Origin: DASTCC01 sp035711465
Lineage (GTDB): Bacteria; Acidobacteriota; Vicinamibacteria; Vicinamibacterales; SCN-69-37
NCBI GenBank assembly: GCA_035711465.1
Contig: DASTCC010000195.1
Location: forward strand, 1-9,736
Reading direction: 5' to 3'
Length of the DNA: 9,736 nucleotides
Below, piece after piece: positions 1 through 6,990 of this stretch (position 1 is its first letter; every line of letters starts with the position of its first letter). The notes beneath the pieces are model-generated. The model did no database searches. It saw only the letters and a list, made by a program, of their open reading frames with translations, and was not told where the DNA came from. Both the position numbers and the translations under genes were made by a program.

Positions 1-584
1 CCGAGCGACCACGGAATCAGCATCCCGATGACTTCGATCGCCAGGCCCGTCGTCGCCAGGTACCAGACGATGATGGTCGCGAGCGTGCCGTGAATCGCCA
101 GCGGCACCGACACCCCGGCGTGCTCGCGCTTCCACGACCGATAGCTCGCGATGACGACGCCACCCCAGATCCAGGAGCCGACGACCAGCAGCGTCGCGCC
201 GATGTAGAACAAGGGATGCGCCTGGAGCGGCGGATAGAACGTGTACAGGACCGTGCTCTTGCCGAGCAGAATCGTCGCCGCCGCCGCCGCGCTGCCAGCG
301 AGCGCCAGCCAGAAGCCGAACCACGCCGCGCCGCGGCCGACGATGCGTCCGAGCGCGGCCGCCGACAGCGCATAGCCGAGCCCCATGATGAAGAACGTGG
401 TGAACACCAGCGCCATCAGCACGCCGTGCGCGGTCACCGCCATGTAGTAGAAGGCTTCGCTGCGCCCGGGAAACGCGAGGTCCGCAATCGACATCCCCTG
501 CAGCACGCCCATCGCCGCGGCCACGCCGAACGCGGCGATGGCGACGACGATGTGCGCCCACGCCAATCGACCGGCCGGCGTCAT
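1..584 (-). CDS. cbaA: Cytochrome c oxidase subunit I, ba3 type (partial, C-terminus beyond the left edge)
   Basis: This is the catalytic subunit of a B-family (ba3-type) haem-copper oxidase, which reduces O2 to water at the cytoplasmic membrane and pumps protons. Translating from the ATG at 584 to the window edge gives 194 residues without a stop, beginning MTPAGRLAWAHIVVAIAAFG. Hydrophobic helices lie at about residues 9-30, 48-72, 85-107, 122-146 and 160-185. The segment YYMAVTAHGVLMALVF contains His53, which matches by position the low-spin haem ligand in the HGVL-type motif of helix II in ba3 oxidases. The binuclear-centre histidines would lie beyond the edge. The start overlaps the stop of subunit II as ATGA, and AAGGAG sits 8 bases upstream at 593-598, inside the end of the subunit II gene. 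The assignment rests on this motif and on the two upstream subunits. The A-family alternative is unlikely given the ba3-like partners. Confidence 0.85.
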   Translation of the reverse strand, partial: MTPAGRLAWAHIVVAIAAFGVAAAMGVLQGMSIADLAFPGRSEAFYYMAVTAHGVLMALVFTTFFIMGLGYALSAAALGRIVGRGAAWFGFWLALAGSAAAAATILLGKSTVLYTFYPPLQAHPLFYIGATLLVVGSWIWGGVVIASYRSWKREHAGVSVPLAIHGTLATIIVWYLATTGLAIEVIGMLIPWSL

Positions 585-1060
585 CGCTGCCGCTCCTTCA
601 CGACCAGCTTGGCCGTCATCGCGTGGTGCATCAGCCCGCAGTACTCGTTGCAGACGATCGGGTACTCGCCCGGCTTGTTGAACGTGTAGGTGAACTGGCT
701 GACGTAGCCCGGCATGACCATCGTGTTGGCGTTGGTGCCGGCGACCGCGAAGCCGTGCAGGACGTCGCTGCTGGTGATTCGGAATGTCACCGGCCTGCCC
801 GCCGGCACTTCGACGGGATCGGGCGCGAACGCGAACATCGCCGCGACCATCACCACCACGATGCGGCCGTCAGGCTGCTCGAAGACGCCGGGCTTCCCGA
901 ACTCCGGGTGCGCATCCAGCGTGGCCGGATCGAGCGTCTCCACGTGACTCGGCGGGTGCACGGCCTGCATCCCGGCGGTGAGCACGATCACGATCACGAA
1001 GGCCGCGATCAGAAAGGTCGCGACCCACATCCAGATCCGTTCGTAGGCGTTGACGCTCAT
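581..1060 (-). CDS. cbaB: Cytochrome c oxidase subunit II, ba3 type, with CuA site
   Basis: This 159-residue protein accepts electrons from cytochrome c through a binuclear CuA centre and passes them to subunit I. One N-terminal membrane anchor is visible (about residues 11-30, WVATFLIAAFVIVIVLTAG), followed by a periplasmic cupredoxin domain. The CuA ligands can be read directly: His102 in SSDVLHGF, then Cys137, Cys141, His145 and Met148 in the stretch CNEYCGLMHHAM, with Glu139 between the cysteines as the expected backbone-carbonyl ligand. The motifs FAFAPDPVEVPAG and the NKPGEYPIVCNEYCG region closely follow the short Thermus ba3 subunit II, and the length is typical of that short form. 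There is no fused cytochrome c domain. The ATG at 1060 lies 11 bases after the stop of subunit IIa, and the stop overlaps the subunit I start by ATGA, so the three genes form one operon. Confidence 0.93.
   Translation of the reverse strand: MSVNAYERIWMWVATFLIAAFVIVIVLTAGMQAVHPPSHVETLDPATLDAHPEFGKPGVFEQPDGRIVVVMVAAMFAFAPDPVEVPAGRPVTFRITSSDVLHGFAVAGTNANTMVMPGYVSQFTYTFNKPGEYPIVCNEYCGLMHHAMTAKLVVKERQR
593..598 (-). promoter_or_regulatory. Ribosome binding site for oxidase subunit I
   Basis: AAGGAG on the minus strand, 8 bases upstream of the ATG at 584. It lies within the Lys-Glu codons near the end of the subunit II gene. It fixes the subunit I start and supports coupled translation across the ATGA overlap. 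Confidence 0.7.
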
Positions 1061-1071
1061 GACATCCGTTC

Positions 1072-1233
1072 TCAGGACGTCGGCGCGCCGATCGCGACGA
1101 AGTGGAAGTACATGCCCAGCCAGCCGAGCGCGAACAGCACGGCGAAGAGGATGACGATCGCCAGCGTGCCGCGCGGATGTTCGAAGGTGTCGGCTGCCGG
1201 GTCGGGCGCGATGGGTTCTGAAGACTCAGCCAC
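1072..1233 (-). CDS. cbaD: Cytochrome c oxidase subunit IIa, ba3 type (single helix)
   Basis: A 53-residue protein read from a GTG at 1233, beginning (M)AESSEPIAPDPAADTFEHPR and ending in one transmembrane helix (about residues 23-48, containing AIVILFAVLFALGWLGMYF). Subunit IIa is a tiny single-helix subunit of ba3-type oxidases. Its helix is thought to replace one of the two helices that subunit II has in the A-family enzymes. The pattern PRGTLA followed by a W-LG-Y helix and ending FVAIG resembles Thermus subunit IIa, with a longer N-terminal tail. Its place just before subunit II is the expected order. The frame stays open upstream to an ATG at 1356, but the extra 41 residues are arginine-rich and unlike the family, so the GTG start is preferred. 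No strong Shine-Dalgarno lies at the usual distance from either start, so the exact start is uncertain. Confidence 0.8.
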   Translation of the reverse strand: MAESSEPIAPDPAADTFEHPRGTLAIVILFAVLFALGWLGMYFHFVAIGAPTS

Positions 1234-1418
1234 GCATCGGAACGAGAGCAAAGTCCTCGCCAACCGTTGGTCGCGAAATCGGACGCCGGCAGCCCTGCCG
1301 CGTGCGGAAGATTCCAGGGCGCCGAGGGAAAATCCGCGGCCGATCGGACGATCCAACCAAGATCTGACCGCCTCGTTGGCCAGCAGCGGACAAAGGTGAG
1401 CGCGTTTCTGGCGGCCGG

Positions 1419-1443
1419 CGACGAACAGCCGTTCGGTTCGTCG
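1419..1443. repeat. Inverted repeat with two alternative stems upstream of the protease operon
   Basis: CGACGAAC (1419-1426) is exactly complementary to GTTCGTCG (1436-1443), giving a perfect 8-bp stem with a 9-base loop. The same left arm can also pair with the loop: CGAAC (1422-1426) with GTTCG (1431-1435), a 5-bp stem with a 4-base loop. This arises because GTTCG is tandemly repeated at 1431-1440. The element ends about 13 bases before a -10-like box and 70 bases before the protease start. It could be an operator for a dimeric regulator or an RNA hairpin. No T-run follows, so a terminator is unlikely. Confidence 0.5.
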
Positions 1444-1455
1444 TGAGCCGGAGTT

Positions 1456-1461
1456 TATAGT
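1456..1461 (+). promoter_or_regulatory. Possible -10 promoter element of the protease-caspase operon
   Basis: TATAGT lies inside one of the few AT-rich spots of the intergenic region (TTTATAGTA), 52 bases upstream of the protease ATG. No good -35 is seen at the standard spacing; the candidate hexamer at 1433-1438 (TCGGTT) is weak and overlaps the right half of the inverted repeat. If the promoter is real, that overlap would suit regulation by a protein binding the repeat. This is only suggestive. Confidence 0.3.
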
Positions 1462-1503
1462 AGGCGGCGGGAAATCACGGAGCGGCCGCCGTCCGATCGC
1501 AGC

Positions 1504-1508
1504 GGAGG
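1504..1508 (+). promoter_or_regulatory. Ribosome binding site deciding the protease start
   Basis: GGAGG precedes two adjacent candidate starts, GTG at 1511 and ATG at 1514. The spacer is 5 bases to the ATG but only 2 to the GTG, so the ATG at 1514 is preferred. Confidence 0.75.
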
Positions 1509-1513
1509 TTGTG

Positions 1514-3829
1514 ATGAGTACACGTGTCTTCTACCGGCGCGGCAAGAAGGTCGAACTGGAACAACTCGATGGCGTCGTCGCGCAGCCGATGACTGACGAA
1601 GAACGCGCCGCGGCCGACGCGGCGCCGCCGGCCCCGACGACGGAGATCCTCGGCGACGAAGCGTCGGGCGCAGAGGCGAACGACCTCCGCGCGTTCCGGC
1701 GTGCCGGCTGGCAGATCATGCAGGCCGAGCAGTCGGACGAGGTGTCGGGCGCGGCCCGCCCGTCGGCACCGGTCTTCCGCGATCCCAAACAGAACCGGTT
1801 GCTGATCGGCACCAAGCGCGTCGCGGTGAAGTTCCGTCCCGACACGCCGGAAGCGGACGCGACCGGGAAGCTGGCCAGGGCCGGCGTCACGGTGCTGCGC
1901 CAGCTCGCCTTCACACCGAATCTCTATCAGGTCGAAGTGGGTGCGGGCCAGGATGCGATCGACGTGGCGGCGAAGCTGCAGGACGATCCGGCGGTCGAGT
2001 ACGCGGAGCCGGAGCTCATCGAGCATCTGCCGTCCCGGTTTCAACCGACCGACCCGCAATACGCGCGGCAGTGGCAGTGGAACAACGACGGCAGTCTCGG
2101 CGGCAAGGCGAAGGCCGACGTGCGCGCCGAGCTGGCCTGGGACAACACGCGCGGCAAGGGCATTCGCGTTGCGGTCATCGACAACGGCTTCGACGTCACG
2201 CATCCCGATCTCTCTGCCTCGCTCGACCAGGCGACCGGGTTCTTCCTCCGCACGCTGAATGGCGATGCCGAGTTCAAGCGCACCCTCGCCGGGTTCCCCG
2301 ATGAGAATCACGGCACGTTCTGCGCCGGCATGGTCGGGGCCCGCGAAGGCAACGCGCAGGGCGGCTGCGGCGCGGCGCCCGAGTCGTCGCTCCTGCTCGT
2401 CGCCTGCCTGACCGATCAGATCGGATCGCAGGTGACGCTGGCACGAGCGGTGGCGTATGCGGCGCAGCCGTCCGTCGAGCCCGCTGGCAAGCTTCCGAAC
2501 GGGACGAGTCTTCCGGGCGCGGACGTCATCGCCTGCAGCCTCGGCCCCAACAACTCGCCCTGGGCGATCACGTCGGTGCTCGAGGACGCGCTGAACTTCG
2601 CGGCGACGAAGGGGCGGAACAACAAAGGCATTCCGATCTTCTGGGCCGTGGACAACGCGCCCAACCCCGTCGCGAACGACGAAGTCTGCTCGCATGAGAA
2701 GACGATCGCGGTCGGCCGGTCGACGCGTAACGACAAGGAGAACGGGTCGGCGTTCGGGCCCGAACTGGATTTCCTCGCCCCCGGCGTCGACGTCTTCAGC
2801 ACCACCTCCGGCGGCGGCTACGGCACCTCGACCGGCACCAGCTTCGCCGCGCCGTGCGCGGCCGGTGTGGCCGCTCTCGTCCTCGCCGCCAAACCCGCGG
2901 CAACCGCCGCCGAGGTCCGCCAGATCTTCAAGGATTCCTGCGACAAGATCGGCGGCGTCACCTACACGGCCGGCCGTCACGACAAGTACGGCTCCGGCCG
3001 CATCAACGCGGCTCGCGCCGTCGACGCCGCGCTCGGCAACGAAGATCAGCCGGTGCAGGACGACGAGGCGGCGCCGCCGCCGCTGGTCGGCCCGCAGTTC
3101 CCCGTGCCGCAGGGCAACGGCGAGACCCAGTGGACGGCGCCGTCGGTCGTGCGCGTCAAGCTGTCCAACGAAGCCAACATTCGCGAGCTCGAGGCGTCGA
3201 TCATCGACGGCCGCGCCGTGTTCGAAGGCGACATCGTGCTGACGCGCGGCCTCGAGACGCTCGGCGTCGGCCACAGCGACATCGGACGCCGCTGGCCGAA
3301 CCGGACCGTCGTCTACGACATCCACCCCAATTTGCCGAATGCTGCCCGGGTGGCCAAGGCGATCGCGGCGTGGGAGGCCAAGACGGTGATTCGCTTCAAA
3401 CGTCGCGAGCTCGAGCGCGACTACGTGCTCTTCCGGCCCGGGAGCGGCTGCAGCTCCGCGGTCGGGATGATCGGCGGCGTGCAGTTCATCACGCTGGGCC
3501 CGAACTGCAACGAGTGGAACACGGCACACGAGATCGGGCACGCCGTCGGCCTGTGGCACGAGCAGAGCCGCGAGGATCGCGACATACATGTCACCGTCCA
3601 CTGGGAGAACATCGCGCCCGACGCCCATCACAACTTCCGGCAGCAGATCGAGGACGGCGACGACATCAACGACTACGATCACGACTCGCTGATGCACTAC
3701 TCGTCGCTTGCCTTCTCGATCAACGGGCTGCCGACGATCGTGCCGAAGGCGAGCAAGCCGATCGGCCAGCGCGATCATCTGAGCGATGGCGACGTCGCCG
3801 CGGTCGCCAAGATGTACAACAACATCTGA
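1514..3829 (+). CDS. Double protease: S8 subtilisin-like serine protease fused to M12A astacin-like zinc metalloprotease
   Basis: A 771-residue protein with two complete protease domains. Residues 1-94 are a low-complexity lead. Residues 95-172 (KRVAVKFRP to VEYAEPELIEHL) look like a subtilase propeptide. The S8 domain spans about 176-508: Asp223 in VIDNGFDVTHP, His266 in DENHGTF, probable oxyanion Asn381 in FWAVDNAP and Ser443 in GTSFAAP. A linker (509-583) includes FEGDI (570-574), the FxGD latency motif of astacin zymogens, whose Asp ligates the zinc. The astacin domain follows (about 585-771): HEIGHAVGLWHE gives His672, catalytic Glu673, His676 and His682, and the Met-turn SLMHY gives Met727 and Tyr729. 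All catalytic residues of both enzymes are present. No signal peptide or membrane helix is visible, which is odd because both families are mostly secreted. It is the first gene of the operon. The family calls are secure; the substrate and biological role are unknown. Confidence 0.95.
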   Translation: MSTRVFYRRGKKVELEQLDGVVAQPMTDEERAAADAAPPAPTTEILGDEASGAEANDLRAFRRAGWQIMQAEQSDEVSGAARPSAPVFRDPKQNRLLIGTKRVAVKFRPDTPEADATGKLARAGVTVLRQLAFTPNLYQVEVGAGQDAIDVAAKLQDDPAVEYAEPELIEHLPSRFQPTDPQYARQWQWNNDGSLGGKAKADVRAELAWDNTRGKGIRVAVIDNGFDVTHPDLSASLDQATGFFLRTLNGDAEFKRTLAGFPDENHGTFCAGMVGAREGNAQGGCGAAPESSLLLVACLTDQIGSQVTLARAVAYAAQPSVEPAGKLPNGTSLPGADVIACSLGPNNSPWAITSVLEDALNFAATKGRNNKGIPIFWAVDNAPNPVANDEVCSHEKTIAVGRSTRNDKENGSAFGPELDFLAPGVDVFSTTSGGGYGTSTGTSFAAPCAAGVAALVLAAKPAATAAEVRQIFKDSCDKIGGVTYTAGRHDKYGSGRINAARAVDAALGNEDQPVQDDEAAPPPLVGPQFPVPQGNGETQWTAPSVVRVKLSNEANIRELEASIIDGRAVFEGDIVLTRGLETLGVGHSDIGRRWPNRTVVYDIHPNLPNAARVAKAIAAWEAKTVIRFKRRELERDYVLFRPGSGCSSAVGMIGGVQFITLGPNCNEWNTAHEIGHAVGLWHEQSREDRDIHVTVHWENIAPDAHHNFRQQIEDGDDINDYDHDSLMHYSSLAFSINGLPTIVPKASKPIGQRDHLSDGDVAAVAKMYNNI

Positions 3830-3861
3830 CCGGGAATGGCGGCGACCACGGGCGTGCGGAC

Positions 3862-4209
3862 GTGACCGTGTCCGGACGGATCGATTTCGGACCGGACCCG
3901 CCGCGGCGGATCGCGCCGGACGTGCACGTGTGGATCGAAGACACGACCTACGCCGATGCGCCGGCCGTCCGCGTCGCCGAGCGGCGGCTGACGGGCGCGA
4001 GCTACGACGGCGGCGCCGAGGGCCTGCCGTTCACGATCGAGTGGGACGATCGCAGGCGATCGCCCGGGCGTACCTATACGATCGCGGCGTTCGTCGACGT
4101 CGATCGCGACGGCCGGCCCGGCCCGGGCGATTTCGTCACGACCCAGGCCGTGCGCGTGCCACTACCGGACGTGCGGGTGAGCGTGCCCGTCAAGCGGGTC
4201 GGCGGCTGA
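3862..4209 (+). CDS. Small beta-rich protein, YbaY/YscW-like domain
   Basis: A 115-residue protein read from a GTG at 3862, starting (M)TVSGRIDFGPDPPRRIAPDV. It has alternating hydrophobic beta-strand patterns: VSGRIDF, VHVWIEDTTYADAPA, PFTIEWD, YTIAAFVDVDRDG, then GDFVTTQAV and a C-terminal VPVKRV. The order 'VxGxI, aVxVxLEDxS, F-x-I, DxDGDGxxxxGDYxTTQ' resembles the YbaY/YscW domain, known from outer-membrane lipoproteins and the type III secretion pilot protein. There is no lipobox or signal peptide here, so it is probably cytosolic. It starts 32 bases after the protease stop and ends 13 bases before the next gene. The Shine-Dalgarno is weak, with no in-frame ATG after the protease stop; GTG at 3868 is a second option. 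The DVDRDG loop could bind calcium, but that is speculation. The existence of the gene is fairly sure and the family name is tentative. Confidence 0.65.
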   Translation: MTVSGRIDFGPDPPRRIAPDVHVWIEDTTYADAPAVRVAERRLTGASYDGGAEGLPFTIEWDDRRRSPGRTYTIAAFVDVDRDGRPGPGDFVTTQAVRVPLPDVRVSVPVKRVGG

Positions 4210-4222
4210 CGACAGGAGCGTC

Positions 4223-6976
4223 ATGGCGGGAGTGGATCGCACGCGGCAGCAGTTCCCTTCGCGTCAGTACCGCTATCCCTACGCCGTTCCCGAGGCGCGG
4301 CTCCAGGCCGACGAACCGGCCGATCCGCGCGAGATGCTGCGCTTCATCGCCGGACGCGACGCCGCGCCGGTGCCGCTCGGCCGCGACGAGGCGCGCGCGA
4401 AGCTGCACGACCCCTTCGTCCGCCTCGTCCTTCTCCCGGACGGCGCGGCCGGACCGCCGCCGATGTCGCTCCGGGCCGTGCTCGCGGCGATCGACGCGAC
4501 GCCAATGACCGAGACGCGCAGTTTCGTCGTCGCTGACGGCGGCCAGATCCCCTGGAGCCAGGAGACCAACGATCTGCAGCGCAACTTCCGCCTGGCGATC
4601 GTGCGCCAGGCGCCGGGCGAGGCGCAGCCGGACATCCTGATCAGCGGCAGCACGGACATCGACTCGCCGACGAACTTCCTGCAGGTGATCGGCTGGGACA
4701 ACACCGTCGGCGCGTATCAGTTCTACGAGCGGCGTCTCGGCCGATGGGTCTGGGCCGGAAGTTCCTGGGACGCGCTCGCGCCCGCCTCGCGCGCGCACGG
4801 ACCGTTCGACAGCCACATCAACGGCGCGCTGAACATGAAGGAGCTGAAGTTCCCCTGGCTCCACTGGCACAGCCCGTCCGCGGCGATCACCGACGAGGTG
4901 CTCGCGGCCGGCGATCCCCTCCGCGGCGAGCCGCTCTGGACCGGCCGGCGGCTCGCCGACGAGTTCGAGCGCACGATCGTGCGGCCCGGCATCCGGCGCT
5001 GGACCGACAGCCGCTTCACGAAGCGGATCGTCAACGGATCGCTGACGCGTCTGCACGAGTTCTTCCGCCAGGTGCTCGGCACGTCCACGGTCAACCTGAT
5101 CTCGTCGCCGACGTCTTCGGCGGCGGTGGCCGCAGGCCAGGACGTGCGCCTGCCGCTGACCTTTCTGATCGACGCCGATGCGCTCCTTGGCACGCTCGAG
5201 CTCGAACCGGACGTGCCGCCGCTCGTCGTGCCCGCGGCGGCGTATCGATCGTCCCTGGCGCGATTTGACGTCAAGGTCGGCGACGGGCAGTTCACCTTCG
5301 CCGGCGACACGCACTTCGTCTTCGTAGTCCCCGAGGCGGCGTTCGAGGACGGGCTGGTGCTCGAGCAGCTCATCGGCCGCGGCGTGTTGTCGCCGCATCT
5401 GGCCGCGTCGCTCCTGATGGTGGACTTCGAGAACCCGGTGTTCTCGCGCAAGCGCGCCAGTCTGCTGACGTTCGTGCCCGACAGCGCCAGGCTCGGCGAT
5501 CCCGAGGCGTTCACGTCGGCGTTTGCCGATGCCGTCCGCGCGAGCGCCGGCGCGTCCATTCCCGGCCGCGCCGAACACGAGCTGCTCGCCAATCTCGCGC
5601 TGCCCGCGGACGAATGGCGATCCGCCTTCACCGCGCGTCTCACGCGCTTTCTGCAGAGGGTCGCGCCCGGCCTCACCACCGCCGCCGCCTTCGCGCCGCT
5701 CTTCGAGCTGGCCGAATCGCGGCGTCGTGAGTTCCGCCGCCGTCCGCTCGCCGAGTTCCGGCTGACCACGCCGATCACGAACATCCCTGAGACCGCACCG
5801 CTGCTCGAGATCGGGAGCGACGCGGTCGTCCGTCCGAAGAGCGAGGTACACATGGCCCTGACCAGGTTCGATGCTCCAGGCTTTCTCGACGATCTCGACG
5901 CCCCGGCGCTGGCCGAATGGAGCCGCTGGGTGTCCGACCAGCTCGACGCCGTCCGCGACCGCGACGGCGGCGGCGATTTCGCCAACTACGGGCCGCGTCT
6001 GCAGTTCTTCAACCCGCTGCGCACGCCGGCCGCGGCCGACGCCGTCACCAAGGACATCGACTGGCCCGCCTTCCCGCGCGTCGTCCAGATCAACTCGGCC
6101 ACCGATCGGCAGCGCTGGCGCACCGCCGACAGCAGCCGCGACAACCAGGACGAGTACTGCGAGTGGAGCGTGACGCGCGACCCACAGACCGACCGGATCA
6201 CTCGCGTGACCTTCACCAGCGAGGGACCCGAGTACTGGCAGTTTCTCGCCGCGGCGGCGCCGGCGCGCGTGCTCGAGCTCTACCGCCAACACATCAGCCC
6301 CGACGTCGAGCGCAGCCACCTGTTCCAGAACGGCAAGTACGTCAGCCGCAACCGCTGGAACAACTCGACGACGAACGGAGCGATGCATCTGGTGCAGCGG
6401 AGCAACACGCTCGGCGCCGAAATCGAGCTCGCCGCCGCGGCGACCATCGTGCGGCTGCGCAACGGCGCGCCGATCACGGAGGCGCAGGCGTTGATCGCGT
6501 GCGGTCAGTACGGCGAGCCGCAGCGGCACAGCGATCCGCACATCGGCGCCATGGTGAACGAGCTGGCCCGCGCCAAACATGACCTCACGCTCGCCAACCC
6601 GATCGGCCTATACATCGCCGGTCTGTCCGTCGCCGGCTGGGCGACGCCGGACGGATCCGATCCGGCGAGCTTCTGGACGATCACGCGGGGCACCAAGGAG
6701 AAGGCGCTGCGCGCCGTTTACGAAGTGCCCGCCGGCCGCGGCTTCGTCGTCGGCGACATCACGATCGACGGCCGGAAGATCGAGTTCGGCGCGCAGATCG
6801 CGGACTTCATCCGCATCAAGCTGACCGGCCTCGCCACCCGGCTCGGGCAGAGCACGGTGGCGCCGTTCAACGGCTGCGTGGAGTCGACGACGCAGGACGA
6901 CGCGGCCGCGGGCCCGGCAGCGCCGCCGAAGGTCGCCGCGGTGCTGGCCGGGATGGATCTGCCGATCACGCGGTAA
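4223..6976 (+). CDS. Large protein of unknown function, possible two-part fusion
   Basis: A 917-residue protein that I cannot assign to a named family. The ATG at 4223 has AGGAG at 4214-4218 and lies 13 bases after the previous stop. No signal peptide, membrane helix, P-loop or protease motif is visible. The N-terminal half (about 1-540) mixes helices with strand-rich parts, such as LLTFVPDSARLGD. After an arginine-rich helix (about 497-509) and a junction near 530-545, an internal Met544 opens MALTRFDAPGFLDDLDAPAL. The C-terminal half has dense, constrained-looking motifs: DNQDEYCEWSV (640-650), TFTSEGPEYWQFL (663-675), NRWNNSTTNGAMHL (710-723), NTLGAEIELAAAATI (728-742), RHSDPHIGAMVNELA (768-782), and NPIGLYIAG (792-800). 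These look like a globular, possibly enzymatic domain; Cys646, His722, His769 and His773 are conceivable functional residues. The tail from about 887 is Ala/Pro-rich. Position suggests it acts with the flanking proteases, as substrate, inhibitor or effector, but this is inference. Confidence 0.85.
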   Translation: MAGVDRTRQQFPSRQYRYPYAVPEARLQADEPADPREMLRFIAGRDAAPVPLGRDEARAKLHDPFVRLVLLPDGAAGPPPMSLRAVLAAIDATPMTETRSFVVADGGQIPWSQETNDLQRNFRLAIVRQAPGEAQPDILISGSTDIDSPTNFLQVIGWDNTVGAYQFYERRLGRWVWAGSSWDALAPASRAHGPFDSHINGALNMKELKFPWLHWHSPSAAITDEVLAAGDPLRGEPLWTGRRLADEFERTIVRPGIRRWTDSRFTKRIVNGSLTRLHEFFRQVLGTSTVNLISSPTSSAAVAAGQDVRLPLTFLIDADALLGTLELEPDVPPLVVPAAAYRSSLARFDVKVGDGQFTFAGDTHFVFVVPEAAFEDGLVLEQLIGRGVLSPHLAASLLMVDFENPVFSRKRASLLTFVPDSARLGDPEAFTSAFADAVRASAGASIPGRAEHELLANLALPADEWRSAFTARLTRFLQRVAPGLTTAAAFAPLFELAESRRREFRRRPLAEFRLTTPITNIPETAPLLEIGSDAVVRPKSEVHMALTRFDAPGFLDDLDAPALAEWSRWVSDQLDAVRDRDGGGDFANYGPRLQFFNPLRTPAAADAVTKDIDWPAFPRVVQINSATDRQRWRTADSSRDNQDEYCEWSVTRDPQTDRITRVTFTSEGPEYWQFLAAAAPARVLELYRQHISPDVERSHLFQNGKYVSRNRWNNSTTNGAMHLVQRSNTLGAEIELAAAATIVRLRNGAPITEAQALIACGQYGEPQRHSDPHIGAMVNELARAKHDLTLANPIGLYIAGLSVAGWATPDGSDPASFWTITRGTKEKALRAVYEVPAGRGFVVGDITIDGRKIEFGAQIADFIRIKLTGLATRLGQSTVAPFNGCVESTTQDDAAAGPAAPPKVAAVLAGMDLPITR

Positions 6977-6990
6977 CCTTCGAGGCGGCC

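Larger units (their letters stand above)
1234..1513. other. Divergent intergenic region between the oxidase operon and the protease-caspase operon
   Basis: About 280 bases separate the divergent start codons. The oxidase-proximal part (1234-1400) shows no convincing gene or promoter boxes to the eye. The part near the protease gene holds an inverted repeat at 1419-1443, a -10-like TATAGT at 1456-1461 and GGAGG at 1504-1508. Short open frames crossing the region are arginine-rich shadows of GC-rich DNA. No tRNA-like or mobile-element sequence was recognised. Confidence 0.7.

Noticed and set aside
1234..1356. N-terminal extension of oxidase subunit IIa to the ATG at 1356
   Set aside because: The added residues are arginine-rich and not family-like, and the GTG at 1233 leaves a natural short tail before the single helix.
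623..1399. A 258-residue plus-strand frame opposite oxidase subunits II and IIa
   Set aside because: It is His/Arg-rich shadow sequence, while the minus strand encodes clear CuA-domain and subunit IIa proteins.
1475..3778. A 767-residue open frame on the minus strand opposite the double protease
   Set aside because: It is arginine-, aspartate- and valine-rich with no domain motif, lies fully antisense to a gene with intact active sites, and is explained by the strong third-position GC bias.
2854..3861. The long upstream extension of the frame that ends at 4209
   Set aside because: This part runs out of frame through the astacin region and is arginine-rich. Only the portion from 3862, after the protease stop, has protein-like beta-strand patterns.
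4047..4063. Repeated CGATCGC with a GCGATCGC palindrome
   Set aside because: It falls in the codons for a DDRRRSPG stretch of a coding gene and is expected by chance in GC-rich DNA rich in GATC and CG. No array is formed.
4190..6580. A 796-residue open frame on the minus strand opposite the 917-residue gene
   Set aside because: It has the same compositional signature (RRRG-, RAE- and RAD-rich). The plus-strand gene has a proper ribosome binding site, operon spacing and globular motifs.
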